Assembly (NCBI GenBank): GCA_016098155.1
Contig: JAAAJB010000280.1
Span: forward strand, 1-44,431
Direction: 5' to 3'
Origin: Actinomortierella ambigua
Taxonomy: Eukaryota > Mortierellomycota > Mortierellomycetes > Mortierellales > Mortierellaceae
Length of the DNA stretch: 44,431 nucleotides
Under the pieces are notes generated by a model. It saw only the letters and a list, made by a program, of their open reading frames with translations. It was not told where the DNA came from and searched no databases. Position numbers and translations under genes: made by a program. Below, in pieces: positions 13,393-24,177 of the stretch; within the stretch, counting starts at the first letter, position 1; every line of letters begins with the position of its first letter.

Positions 13393-13850
13393 GAGAGATG
13401 GACCTTCCACGCACCTATTTGGATCAAGTTATTTGTTTATCAAACAAAAAAGGGTCCAAATGGATATGTGACATGGGATATGGTACATGCTTTGTTCTTT
13501 GTTTCTTCTTCTTCTTCGTTCTTCTTTTTCGTTGTCCAGCATGGCTGTTGGCCTGACGATGAAGACGTACGTTGGGTCCATCCCTGAGGACTCTATAGAC
13601 AAACTCAAAGGTATCCATACTCGGCCAGCCTAGAAAGTTGACGATCTGGGCCTTGACATACTGTTCACAATGATGGTGTGCTTCGTTGAGTTGGGCTTGA
13701 GCCTATTCGTAGAGAGAAAGAAAGAAGGAGAGAGTAACAAGAGAAACGCATGAATTGAAAAGAAACTAAAACAACGCAAACAGTGCTCGATCCTCGAAAA
13801 GAAATAGACAGAGCGAGAGAGAGAGGTGTGCGCCATACGGTCTCGTTCAT
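12402..13850 (-). CDS. RGG-box / RRDD-repeat protein, probable RNA-binding
   Basis: Hypothetical protein of about 336 residues. Exons on the minus strand are 13850-13839, 13702-13571 and 13268-12402. All introns are phase 0 (ACC|GTATGG to ATAG; AAC|GTACGT to TTTAG). The first ~100 residues are a folded-looking helical region (NEAHHHCEQYVKAQIVNFLG; later TEEFARRCTEAMELARDGNA) that I do not recognise. Then come a Gly/Arg-Gly block, eight tandem RRDD units, five GGP units, more RGG and a basic/Gly tail. Such RGG domains usually bind RNA and drive condensates; that role is inferred. The start gives a four-residue first exon with A at -3. An upstream in-frame ATG at 13955 would add 35 residues, but they come from a CT tract and its context is poor. 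Confidence 0.75.
12819..12917 (-). repeat. 12-bp tandem repeat coding for RRDD
   Basis: Eight units of 12 bp within the RGG gene. Units differ from each other mainly at synonymous positions (on plus: cgtcggtcatca, cgtctgtcgtcg, cgtctgtcatcg), while the protein repeat stays exact. Confidence 0.85.
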
Positions 13851-14105
13851 GATCGGCGGCAGAAGACGCCCAAGCGAGTAGGGCGCGGGAGACTGTGTTG
13901 TGTGGTAGGAGAGAGAGAAAAGAGAGAGAGGCAACAAAGTGGTGGTGGGAACCATCGACCAGAAACCCTGCCCACCAATTTTTTCCTCCTATCTGACGTC
14001 ACATTTTTGGAAGAGATCCAGTTCATCACACCATTAACACCTCCAACCAACCACACCCACTCTTCACTCACCCACATACACACACTTGTCCCCATTGGAG
14101 CCACC
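13851..14105. promoter_or_regulatory. Divergent promoter of two RNA-binding genes
   Basis: Only 255 bp separate the start of the RGG gene (minus) from that of the SREK1-like gene (plus). The half next to the RGG gene is purine-rich on plus (about 13908-13942), so pyrimidine-rich on its sense strand; the other half has a C/A-rich leader. The CRE lies between them. Confidence 0.65.
13994..14001. promoter_or_regulatory. CRE palindrome TGACGTCA
   Basis: Perfect ATF/CREB-type site, 105 bp before the SREK1-like start and 143 bp from the RGG start. Being a palindrome it could serve both genes. In fungi such sites bind Atf1-type bZIP stress regulators; use here is inferred. Confidence 0.55.
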
Positions 14106-16908
14106 ATGGCCCTAGGATCAAAGATTCAGGTAGGTGTGCCATCACCTGTGGTCCACCCACAACACCCGCACCACCCCCCCTCCTTCCCACTCTACACCGC
14201 CTTGAATTACCGAGGCACCAATGGACGGAAAGAAGGGAGGCGCATCCAAACGCTCAGGGCATGAACGTTCCATGCATTTTAATCCTTTTTATTTGTCCTT
14301 GGCTTGTACTCTCTCTCTTGTCTACCCATGTCTTTTTTTCTATCTGTTATATCGAATAATAGCCATGCCTAATCAACACTCCACCCCCCCCCCACTTACC
14401 CTATCAACGTACACGCTAGGCGTCCAAGCTGTCGCCACTTTTGACAGAGGACAATATCAGGGCCCTCTTCGAGCACATTGGACCCATCGAGAATCTCGTC
14501 TTGATTCCCAGGCATGTTGCAAATACCACCAACCAACCCCCCTTTGATACGCGTGAGATCTCCTTTATTGTTGTTCATACAATTGTACTCAATGTTCATT
14601 TCCTAACCACACCTTTTTTTTTTCATCTCTTTCCCCCCGATAATAGTCCCTTTGGTGGAGGTTATGAGGCACTCATCGACTTTAAGGACCCGGAGGCCGC
14701 GTCCACGGCTGTTCATTTGTCAGGAGTATTGTTTGGCGGTCGACCATTGAGTATCACCAAGATGGATGCCCCCACCACGCCTCTTCGCCCCTTTGTCAAC
14801 ACATCTCTCGTGCTTCCACTTCACCAACAGCAGCATCCGCACCAGCCACCATCACTGCAACAACAACAACAACAACAACAACAGGCACTCGGTGGAGTAC
14901 CCGGAAGTGGCTCGCTGCTGTCGCCTGGACCAACTTCTCCAGGCTTCCAGCCACTGTACAACAGTCCTCACATGACATTGTACAACCTCAACACGATGGC
15001 GCACCAATTTCAGCAGCGCAATCTGGACCAGTCCACAGTCGATCTGAACAAGATCGATTCCAAGACTGTCTATGTCGGCAACCTGCCGATCACGACCACC
15101 AAGGAGCAGCTGGAAGAGGTGTTCAAGGACTGTGGCAAGATCACACGCGTCAACATTGCCGGGCGACCCAACCATCCAACGCGATTCGCCTTTATGGATT
15201 TTGAAACTCTGGACGGCGCCAGGTTGGCTCTGTCGAGCACTACCAAGATGCTTGGCGACCGAAATCTTCGGTATGCATTTGATCTATTTTTTTTTTGTAT
15301 ATTTATTGATTTGTGTGCTGTGCATTGTTGCAAAGATCTCACCTTGCCTTTTTCTCCCCCCCCCTCCACCTGTCCATTGTCTCTTCCAGGGTCAACCTCC
15401 CAAGACATACACAGACGTTTGCGTTTGCAGTTCCACCTGTTCCACCACCATCGGCGTCGGCTGCTGCGGCGTTGCAACTGCAGCAGCAGCAATTGCAACA
15501 ACAACAGCAGCAACAGCAACAACAATCGTCATCACCCATTATGGACATTGTTCGTAGCCGACAACGTAATGTCGTCAAGGCGCTGGTCAGCCGAGGCGGC
15601 GATCCTGCACTGTTGAAGAAGCTTGAGGAATCTGAGGCTGCAGCAGGGACATCAGGATCGACTCTGGATGGAACATCAGCAACTACAACTACAACTACAA
15701 CAGAATCAGAGTCCATGGATACATCCCCTCAGACGTCGACAGGTCTGACCCCTTCCATGGGAGCACTGAACACGGCAAAGATAGATCATCATCATCATCA
15801 TCCTAATGGAGGAGTAGCAGCAGTGGCACTCGCCGAGCCGAGTCGGTCACACTCTTCGGATCGAGATCATCATCATCGTAAGAGCAGCAGCAGTAGCGGC
15901 AGCAACAGTCGACGGTATATGGATGAGCATCCCTCCAGCATGTCCTATCATCATCACCCTCCGCCTCCACCACCACTTCCTTTACATCACCGAGACCGAT
16001 CGCGGTCTGGATCTCGATCTCCGAGCCGGTATTCGCGATACCCATCATCACGGTCCTCTCGCTACGAGGAAGAGTACCTGCGGGCCTCTTCTTCCTCCCA
16101 TGGAGGAGCCAGCAGCGGCAGTGGCGGTCGGAGTCGAGGATACAGTCGAGAGCGGGACCGATACCGCGAAGGATATCACGAGGGTCGTGACCGCGAGAGG
16201 GAAAGAGAAAGAGAGAAGGAAAAGGAAAAGGAAAGGGAGGACCGAGGTCGAGGTCGAGATCGAGAACGAGAGCGGGAGCGAGAAAAGGAGCGTGAGGGTC
16301 ATAGCAGTAGTACCCACCGCTCAAGCCGAGAACGGGATCGCGAACGCGAGCGTGAACGAGAACGAGAACGCGAACGCGAACGAGAGAGGCGGGAGCGACA
16401 CCGTGATCGCGATCGTGACCGTGACCGTGACCGCGATCGTGACCGAGAGCGGGAAAAGGACCGTGATCGTGAGCGCGAACGCTCAGATCGTGATCGGGAA
16501 CGAGGAGGAGGAGGAACAGGATCCTCGGGGCGTGAACGAGATCGGGATCGAGACCGAGAGCAGCGACATCGGGACCGTGATCGTGAACGAGACCGCGAAC
16601 GCGAAAAGGACAAGGATAAAGAGATTGTTCGATCCTCCAAAGAGCCCTCTTCTGCTGCTGCAGCTTCTTCGTCTGGGGACCGACGACGCAGCAGCAAGTC
16701 TGCTGCCTCCACAACCACAACAGCTATTACCGCCACTACCGCCAATACCAACACCACCACTACCGCAACTTCCACACCAGCAACTCTAACAGAAGAAGTA
16801 GCACCAGCAGCACCAGCAGCAGCCGCAACAGTAGCCCCAGAGGAAGCTAATGGCGGCGTAGCCACAGAAGACTCTGCCAGCAACGCCAATGGCCTCCACA
16901 CGCAATAA
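14106..16908 (+). CDS. SREK1/SRSF11-like splicing regulator, two RRMs and an RE/RD-rich tail
   Basis: Nuclear RNA-binding protein of about 752 residues. Exons: 14106-14129, 14420-14511, 14647-15270, 15390-16908. RRM1 (about residues 6-80) has KLSPLLTEDNIRALFEHIGP and GGYEALIDFKDPEAA, which resembles RRM1 of animal SREK1/SRSF11. A Q-rich linker follows, then RRM2 (about 178-247) with RNP2 VYVGNL and RNP1 RFAFMDF. The C-terminal half holds His/Ser runs, an RS-like block and about 150 residues of alternating Arg-Glu/Arg-Asp (about 504-657), then an Ala/Thr tail. Such tails recruit SR proteins and U-snRNP factors. Intron 2 appears to begin with GC (CCCAG|GCATGT) and end TAG; it is 135 bp with no stop, so its retention adds 45 residues inside RRM1. 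The start has a CCACC context. Confidence 0.88.
14512..14646 (+). other. Putative GC-AG intron in RRM1
   Basis: The RRM frame demands a phase 2 break; only CAG|GCATGT fits. It ends in a T-rich tract and AATAG. No GT in this stretch gives the right phase. The open frame runs through it, so it could also be retained. Confidence 0.6.
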
Positions 16909-16909
16909 A
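16904..16909 (+). terminator. AATAAA overlapping the stop codon
   Basis: The stop TAA of the SREK1-like gene lies inside an AATAAA hexamer. The next start is 145 bp on, so the 3' UTR must be very short or overlap the neighbour's leader. Use as a poly(A) signal is unproven. Confidence 0.3.
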
Positions 16910-17053
16910 CAAAAAAAGTCAAACCTTTTGTATTAGAAAACCCACCCGTATCCACCCACCCTTTTTTTCGGCATAGGGAGAGAGATAGAGAGAAAGGGAA
17001 TGGGACTAATAGGCCTATTTTTTTTACCTTTTCCTTCACCCCCATTTCCCACA

Positions 17054-19515
17054 ATGCTTGAACACACCATGTCCAGAAGCATGTTGTCACTACGTGCATT
17101 CGCATCCATGACAGGTGCAGCAAGAGCAACAGCAGCACGAGTCCCATCACGCGTCATTCGCACAACTCTTCCTCGTAGCAGCCCTTTACCTTTGCTCTCC
17201 GCTGGGGTTTCGCTTCGCGCGGCCGTCGCGGCCCGATCCCTGACGCGCATCTCTGCCACGGTAGGATGGATCCACCAGCGACAGTATTCATCCGCCTTTG
17301 ATAGCTCTGGCCACCTCAAGGTAATTAAGGTCGTGGGAAGGGGGGAGGGGCAACGCGAGTAGTCTTTTATGAAATCAACTAAATCTTTTGCTTGATCACA
17401 ACAGTTGAACGATCCCGCGCTTCTGCAGGCAGGAGGATTCATCAATGGCCAGTTCATCCGTACGTCGGCGACTGGCATCCAGTTTCCGGTGTATGGTAAG
17501 TCAATCCAGCACTCTTCTTTTCATGGTCGATCTTTAAGAAGGAAAAAAAAAAAATAGCCACGTAGAACTGACGCGATTAATTGTGGGAAAAAAAAAAAAA
17601 AAAAAAAAACAACAACACCCCCCCGCCCCCCCCCCCCCCCCCNNNNNNNNNNTAGATCCTGCTCGTGGTGTCCAGATTGGTTCTTTCCCAGACATGAATG
17701 CCCACGAAACTGAGCAAGCTATCCAGGCTGCCAAGAAGGCCTTTCCGGAATGGTCGCAGCTTACTGCTCGAGTAAGTGGGAGGCGTTGAATGTTGATGTG
17801 TGGGTGAGAGGAGAAGTTTAAAAACTCTTCTCTTCATCTTGTTTATGTTCTTTCTCCATGCAGCCAACTTATTCCTTGCTCTTTGTCGGCACATCTCTCT
17901 CTCCCTCTCTCCATCTCTCTAGGAACGAGGCGCTAAACTCCGCAAGTGGTTCAACCTGATGGTGGAACACGAGCAAGATCTGGCCAGGATTGTGACGTGG
18001 GAGAACGGCAAGCCGCTAGCCGAGGCACTGGGCGAGGTCCGGTATGGAGCGTCGTTCATCGAGTGGTTTGCAGAGGAGGGCCGACGCATGTACGGCGAAG
18101 TGATCCCTAGCCCGAACAAGCAGCAGCGCATGATGGCCATCCGACAACCGATTGGTGTTGTCGGTGTCATTACACCGTGGAGTATGTGTAGAAAATCTGT
18201 TTACCACCGGATATTTCATTTTCCTCATACCCTATCCCCCCCCACACCACCATGAAGATTGACAGCACTGACACTCCCCCACCTTCCAATGTCAATTTAT
18301 TATTTTATTTTAGACTTCCCCAACGCCATGATCACGCGCAAGCTCGGTGCCGCGCTGGCGGTGGGATGCACGACAGTGATCAAGCCCGCGCACGAGACGC
18401 CCTACTCATGTCTCGCGCTCTGCGAGCTTGCGAACCGGGCCGGGATCCCCGCCGGCGTCTTGAACGTCGTGACCACCCACGCACACACCGAGGCGATCGG
18501 TTACAGTCTCACCTCGAGCCACGACGTCCAGGGGATCTCGTTCACGGGGTCGACGGCCGTGGGCAAGCATCTACTCCGAGCGAGTGCGGACACGGTGAAA
18601 AAAGTATCGCTCGAGTTGGGTGGAAACGCGGCCTTTATTGTCTTTGAGGATGCCGATCTCGAACGCGCCGTCGAAGGTGCGGTCTTGGCCAAGTTTCGAG
18701 CCAGCGGTCAGACTTGTGTTTGTTCCAATCGCTTCTTTGTCCATGCCTCGGTTGCTGATCGCTTCGCAGAGCTGTTGGCGGCCAGGGTCCGCCAGTTTAG
18801 GGTCGGCTCTGGGTTTGACCCGCTCACGACCCATGGACCCTTGATTGACCAAAAGGCGATGCGCAAGGTCCAGGGACATGTCGAAGATGCCCGTGCCCAG
18901 GGCGCCAAGTTGTTGATCGGCGGCGGTGGTGGGGACGATAGTGTGGCCTTTTTGAACACGGGATGTGGCGATGATGTGGTGTTGAATCCCGACAGCGACG
19001 GCAAAGGAAGTGGTGGTGGTGCTGGTACAGGAATTGGAGGGGTCGAAGGAGGGTATTTTTATCCGCCGACGGTATTGACGGGCATGACGCGGTCGATGAA
19101 GATTGCGCGTGAGGAGACGTTTGGACCGGTGGCGGCGATTTTCACGTTTGAGACGGAGCAAGAGGTGATTGAGGCAGCCAATGATACTCGGTTCGGTCTC
19201 GCTAGCTATTTCTTTAGCCAGGACGTTGGCCGGTGCTGGCGTGTTGCGGAGAAGCTGCAGGTCGGGATGGTCGGTGTCAATACGGGCGTGATCTCGACAG
19301 AAGTCGCACCCTTTGGTGGAGTATGTGTGCAATTCTTTGTCATGTTGTGTAAATGTGTTTGTTTTAGTGTGCGGACAAAAAAAAAAAGTGGAATTGACAA
19401 AACGTTTGCTCTTCTCATTTCCATATAGATCAAAGAGTCTGGTATTGGTCGCGAAGGAGCGCGTCAGGGCTTGGACGAGTATACTCAGTACAAGTACATC
19501 AACATGGCAATTTAG
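17054..19515 (+). CDS. NAD(P)-dependent succinate-semialdehyde dehydrogenase, mitochondrial-type
   Basis: Oxidises succinate semialdehyde to succinate in the GABA shunt; about 608 residues. Exons: 17054-17320, 17405-17495, 17656-17771, 17923-18181, 18314-19320, 19429-19515; all junctions are GT-AG and keep frame. The first ~80 residues are Arg/Ser/Ala-rich, a likely mitochondrial presequence. Family marks are PWNFP (joined across an intron), FTGSTAVGK, catalytic Glu in ELGGN (about 345), catalytic Cys in GQTCVCSNR (about 379; the 34-residue spacing is normal), EETFGPVA and APFGG-IKESGIGREG. A Gly/Asp-rich insert of about 45 residues (about 447-491) sits before YFYPPTVL and is not usual. The assembly gap lies in intron 2, so its length is unknown. 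Alternative starts are 17069 and 17081. The exact substrate within the ALDH5 group is inferred. Confidence 0.93.
17643..17652. other. Assembly gap (10 N) after A- and C-homopolymers
   Basis: Ten Ns follow a long A-run and a C-run in intron 2 of the dehydrogenase, three bases before the acceptor TAG. The true length is probably not 10. The coding frame on both sides still joins as VY-DPARG. Confidence 0.98.
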
Positions 19516-20715
19516 TAAGAAGAATTAAAGAAGAATCTGTGACAAAACAATGGTTTATTGGAAAGAACCCACACACCCTCCTTGGCAACCATCCAACCAT
19601 CCTTCAATCGATCGAGGGTCCACATAACAAGAGAGAAGAAATTAGAAACAAAATTGTGCACCGCCTAAAGGTTCAAGTCTCCGTTGAGTTACAACACAAG
19701 TTTACGTGGTGCGCTCTCCGCCCCTTCCCCTCGCATGCCTCTGGTGTAATGAAACAAAAAGAAAGGAAAGAAAGCAACAAAGGAGGAACCCGGCAACCAG
19801 AGCTATGGATCCCAACATCATCGACCATGAACCTTTGCCGTAAAATGTAAATGGAAATAAATGCTTATGAAATAAGGAAGTCAGGAAAAAAATCTACAGG
19901 CGATGCACCAAAGAAAAAGAACCCTCCATCCATGAAAAAAAAACCTCTTAAAAAACGAAATCTCCATCAACAAGTATGAGCGTATATCATTTCCCGACGC
20001 AGGCATTATCCTAACCGGTGATAAGGGTATATCTCAGCCACGAATGAATCCCTTCATGAAACCTCCCTGAGTAACCCCCTTCCCAGGACAGAAAAGTCGA
20101 GTGAAAGGTAAACCAGGCGATCGAGTAGCGAACAATAATAAAAAAAAATCGATCAGAGATTCAGAAGACAACATTCGGGCACCCCATACGCAACACACAT
20201 GAGATATACGGAGAGACGTAAATCCATGAAGAATATGAAAGAAATTAAAAAATAAAAAGATGCACAAAGAAATAATGGTGGTAGAAGAAGAGAAAAAAAA
20301 AGTGCGACAGCAGCAAAACACGATGTACAAAAAGGTACCTCCCAAAAACTCAAGATAAAAAGAATGAAACAAGGAGCAAAAAAAGATAACAACCAAAAAA
20401 GAAAATACCCCTCCAAACAAATCAATGACTCTTTCCCAACCGACGATTGCGCCCAGTCCCTCAAGAAATGGAGGTGATAGCCCGACCATCGTTGGTCCTG
20501 ATCATAGTGGTGGTGTGGTTGGCGACGCGGCGTGTAAATGTCGACGGCGATCCTCTGATGTTGCGGCTGTCGTTGCAATGTCCTTGACTCCCTTCTCATT
20601 GTCGCCTTGTTGTTGGCTGAAAGTTTCCTCCTGCACACGTTGGTTTACTGCTGTCGAAGGCTGTTTTTTGTTTTTTTCGAGGAGAAACTGCGCCCTCACC
20701 CCCCCCCTTCCTTCT
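19516..20715. other. Region between convergent genes
   Basis: A-rich on plus, with no coding frame of interest. It should hold the 3' ends of the dehydrogenase (plus) and the symporter (minus). An AATAAA stands at 19856-19861, some 340 bp after the dehydrogenase stop; whether it is used is unknown. Confidence 0.5.
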
Positions 20716-22533
20716 TCATTGGTGGGAAGTCGAGAGGGTCTTCTTGCTGTCGTCCCCCGCAAAATGGTACTGAGGCTCCTCAGGGAAGGAGCTGTGGAAA
20801 GAGTCGACGGCGCGCGCAGGCTCGCCGCGCTCCTCGATGCGGGCCTCTGGGGGAGGGTTCAAGGGGATCGGGTACTGCCAGCCACAGGCCTTGCGGACAG
20901 CGCCCTCGACGGCGGCGGCCAAGAAGACGCCGATGCAGGAGAAGACCAAGGGCAGGACAAACGAGGGCCAGTCATAGGACTCTGTAAAGACAAAGGTCAT
21001 GCCAGCTTGAAAGTCGCCCTTCTTGAGGTAGCCAAAGACACAGATGGACCAAAAGCCCAAAAACATGCCAAACAGCATCGAGATGCCCGTGATATAGCCC
21101 TCCAGGCGGGTCACAAGTCCCAAGACCACGGGCATGGCTGAGAACGTGCACACCAGATTGCCGACCAAGAACAGCGAGATGATGTTGTATCCACGGAGAG
21201 AGACAAACACCGTCGGGATGTTGATCAAAAACACGAGCGCACGCGCATACCACACACTCTTGCCTCGGAACAACCGCGTCGCAATCGTGTCCACAATGCC
21301 GTTCTGCAACGAGTCGACGTTGCCCTCGCTCATCGCGCACGTCGCCAGCACGGCCACCATCAGGATCCACGTCGGCGGTGTTGCCTCGCCTGCGCCCAGC
21401 AGGTCAAAGAAGGCCGTGCCACCCGTGGGGTCGTTGGTCGGGAATTTGGCCCACAGCGCCAAGAAGCCGCCAAAGCCGTACAGGAAACAAATGACAATCA
21501 GGCCCAGCGCTCCCACGTACGAGCCCTTCTTTAAAGCTTTGTGGTCGGCCGAGGCCCACACGCGTTGCCAGGGGGCCTCGGAAAAGATGGTCGAGCAGGT
21601 CAGGGAGATGGGCATGGCCACGATGGCGGCATAGCCCCAGTAGTTGGGGCCCAGGATGGGGTCGTCGCTCAGTGGCGGCAACGAGGTCGGGCGGTAGGTG
21701 ACGGCGACGTAGATGGCGATGATGACCAACATGCCGATGCCAAAGATGCCCTGGGCGACATCGGTCAGGATACTGACGTAGAGACCGCCGGCGGCTGTAT
21801 AGATGGCGGTGACGACGGCGATGACGATGACGATGGGCAGACGAGGTCCACCGACGATAAACTCAAAGAGGTTGCCGATGGCCGTGTACTCGGCGCAGAG
21901 ACCGATCGACATGGTGAAGAGCATGATCAGGGTCACGACGACCGTGGGGATCGTGCCATAGCGCCACTGGACAAAGTCGCCGAGGGACTGGACACCGGGG
22001 TACTTGCGGTTCAGAACTGCGCCCACGTGCGCGATGATGATGATGGGGATACCGCAAGAGACGGCATAGAAGACAAGGCCGATAATACCCGCACTCACGC
22101 CATAGGCCGACATGGACGAAGGAACCCTGATTTTGTTGAGAAGTGAGCGATATAGGTCAGTTGTGTTTGCTTTTTGTCTGTCTGTTTGCGCTGATGAATG
22201 ATGGGCTATTACAGACCACCATCACCCGTTGCAACAGGGGGATACAGATCTCGAAAACGTTCTGTATGACCACGCATCTCTCTCCAACTCTTTTTTTTCT
22301 CTCTCTCAGGACAAACAAAACAGCAGAATGTGGACATACCAGGCACCCAGACCGCTGCTCATAAAACTAAAGGCGATGATCGAGGGACCAACACTGCGTC
22401 TGGCTGTCAAGAACCACTCACTATCTTGGAGTTTGTCCTTGGCAACCCGTCTGGTCAAAATCAAGGCAGTAATGCCAAACGCCACAATCATAGTGACGCC
22501 CAACCCGTAGGCGAGCGCAACAACATTGGCCAT
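20716..22533 (-). CDS. Sodium:solute symporter (SSS family)
   Basis: Polytopic plasma-membrane symporter of about 534 residues. Exons on the minus strand are 22533-22340 and 22126-20716; the 213 bp intron (GTATGT to ATCAG) splits the Trp codon of SSGLGAW|VPSS. After the first helix comes DSEWFLTARRSVGPSIIAFSF, the usual SSS start. Later marks are TAIYTAAGGLYVSILTD in the middle helices, and FSEAPWQRVWASADHKALKKG, which resembles fungal SSS members. About twelve or thirteen hydrophobic segments can be seen. The C-terminal ~60 residues are hydrophilic. The family includes urea/polyamine (DUR3), proline and other carriers; this one is shorter than yeast DUR3, so I leave the substrate open. The start MANVV was chosen; an in-frame upstream ATG at 22578 would add 15 residues. 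Confidence 0.88.
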
Positions 22534-23173
22534 GGTGGAATGAATGCAAAAGGGATGAGACCCAAGTGGGGAATGCAAGGGAGGAGGAGGAGAAGGGAAG
22601 GGGGGGGTGGAGGTGGGTGAGAGGTGGTGGAGAGGTGGCGGATCAAGAGAAGGGGAAGAAAGAGGAGGAAACGAGCGAGTCGTTTGCTTTTATACAAGTA
22701 CTTTTTCTCTTTTGCAACATCAACATCGGAGAATGGAGGAGGCGGTTGGTCTAGTCTCTTCAAACAGGCTTTAGACTTTTTGTTTTTTTCAGTCGGAGAT
22801 CTTGCCTGCCTTCAAAAAGCTGGGCTAGTCTAGAGGAGAGTCTGTCTGACGGGCCAGCAGCTCCCCTCGCTCCCTCTCTTCTCCGTTTGCTGTTGAGAAG
22901 AGAACACCCGAAAACAACAACAGCTACAAACTCCATGAAAAAAAAAGAAGAAAACCGACAACAACAATAGGAGCAACAACAACAACAACAAACTTTGAGT
23001 TCCCGTATCTCCTTCTCTTGCTTCTTGCTGCTCTCTGTCGCCATGTGCGGGTAGCTGGCCGATCCAACAAACAATTGCCCGCCTTCCAAGATTTCTTACC
23101 CCCTAGGACCATCCCTATATAAGTGTGTGCTTTGATCTTCTTACCTGCCCACAGAGCCGGAAGCTCTCCTTTG

Positions 23174-23227
23174 TAGGCAGGCAGGCAGACAAGCAGGTAG
23201 GCAGACAAGCAGGTAGGCAGGCAAGCA
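23174..23227. repeat. Short minisatellite, GGCAG/ACAAGCAGGTA units
   Basis: Imperfect tandem copies of a roughly 16-bp unit (caggtaggcagacaag) in the divergent promoter region. Confidence 0.7.
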
Positions 23228-23360
23228 GAACCTTCTGCTCCTTCCCCAATGAGGCAGCAGAGAGATGGCAGCCATGATGGTCTTGCTAGTGAGAAGTTTG
23301 CGCGTGCAGGTAGTCTGCGCGTCTACTGTTCCCGCCAAAGGTGGAGGGATAGGAGTTGGG

Positions 23361-23405
23361 CCAATGAATCACCTCTGACTCGGTCTGAAAAGAAAAATAT
23401 AAAAA
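23361..23405 (+). promoter_or_regulatory. CCAAT box and TATA box of the GNAT gene
   Basis: CCAAT at 23361-23365 and TATAAAAA at 23398-23405, respectively 103 and 66 bp before the start at 23464. This is the clearest classical core promoter in the window, and this gene lacks the pyrimidine tract seen at most others. Confidence 0.5.
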
Positions 23406-23463
23406 TGGCAACAACACAGGTCCGCAGACCCCATAATCAAGGTTCTTCATTCCTTTTTTCGCC

Positions 23464-24177
23464 ATGACCATCACTGTCCGCTTTGTTACATCCCCAGAAG
23501 ATCTCGCTCTTTGCCATGAAGGTATTCAGCAATGACAATCGCAGCATTGCTAATGGTTAAACATGAGAGCTTTGTGCTTTTGCACAGACATTAAGAGGGG
23601 GCGTAAAGGAAAAACTAAAACACTGCAAATCCTCAACCCAATCTAACGCCTCACACTCCAATTGCTCGCCTGTTTGCTAGTGCGCCAGATCGTCTTCACC
23701 GACGAGCAAGGTTATCCAGCCGACATTGACATTGACGAGTAGAGTTTTTTCTTGTATTCTTGCTAAATCCCGGCGTTGGATGACAAACCAGGCTAGCGGT
23801 GGGTCTAACCGCAACCGTTCTTACGACATCACGTTTCTAGGATCGACAGCGAATGCCTTCACTGGCTCGCTTATGACGAAGCAGCAAAGAAGCCTGTCGG
23901 CACCTGCCGTCTGTATCAAAAGACGCCTCAGATTGGCAAGGTTGGCCGCGTCGCCGTGGTCAACTCTCTGCGCGGCCGTGGCATTGGTCGTGATCTGATG
24001 GTCGCTGTCGAGGCCAAGATGCGTGAGGACCCTGCAGTGGAGAAGATTGCTCTCTCCAGCCAAGAGCCCCGTCAGGGCTTTTACCTCAAGCTGGGATATG
24101 TCGCAGAGGGCGATGTTTACTTGGAGGATGGCCAGCCCCACGTCTACATGGAAAAGTCGCTGAAGACAGCACCGTAG
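23464..24177 (+). CDS. GNAT-family N-acetyltransferase
   Basis: Small acetyl-CoA-dependent acetyltransferase of about 150 residues. Exons: 23464-23521, 23681-23738, 23841-24177; introns of 159 and 102 bp, both GT...CTAG, with phases matching. Family marks are RQIVFTDEQGYP near residue 21, as in ElaA/YjcF-type members, the conserved VGTCRLY strand, and the acetyl-CoA loop RGRGIGRDLM. A FYLKLGYVAEGDVYLEDG segment matches motif B. The substrate is unknown. Because the protein has no targeting signal it is probably cytosolic. The second exon ends at GA|GTAGAG, a weak donor, but the reading frame requires it. A 20-codon upstream frame (23405-23467) ends with its TGA overlapping this ATG. Confidence 0.85.

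Larger units (their letters stand above)
22534..23463. promoter_or_regulatory. Divergent promoter region, symporter / acetyltransferase
   Basis: 930 bp between two divergent starts. The symporter side (22575-22680) is purine-rich on plus, pyrimidine-rich on its sense strand. The middle holds AAC repeats and an AGGCAGAC-type minisatellite (23174-23227). The acetyltransferase side has CCAAT and TATAAAA boxes. Confidence 0.5.

Noticed and set aside
15803..16720. 305-codon minus-strand frame in the splicing-factor gene
   Set aside because: Antisense to the RE/RD repeat; its His-Asp-rich sequence is only the complement of Arg codons.
23174..23227. CRISPR-like short repeats
   Set aside because: Units are continuous with no unique spacers, in a eukaryotic genome; a minisatellite.
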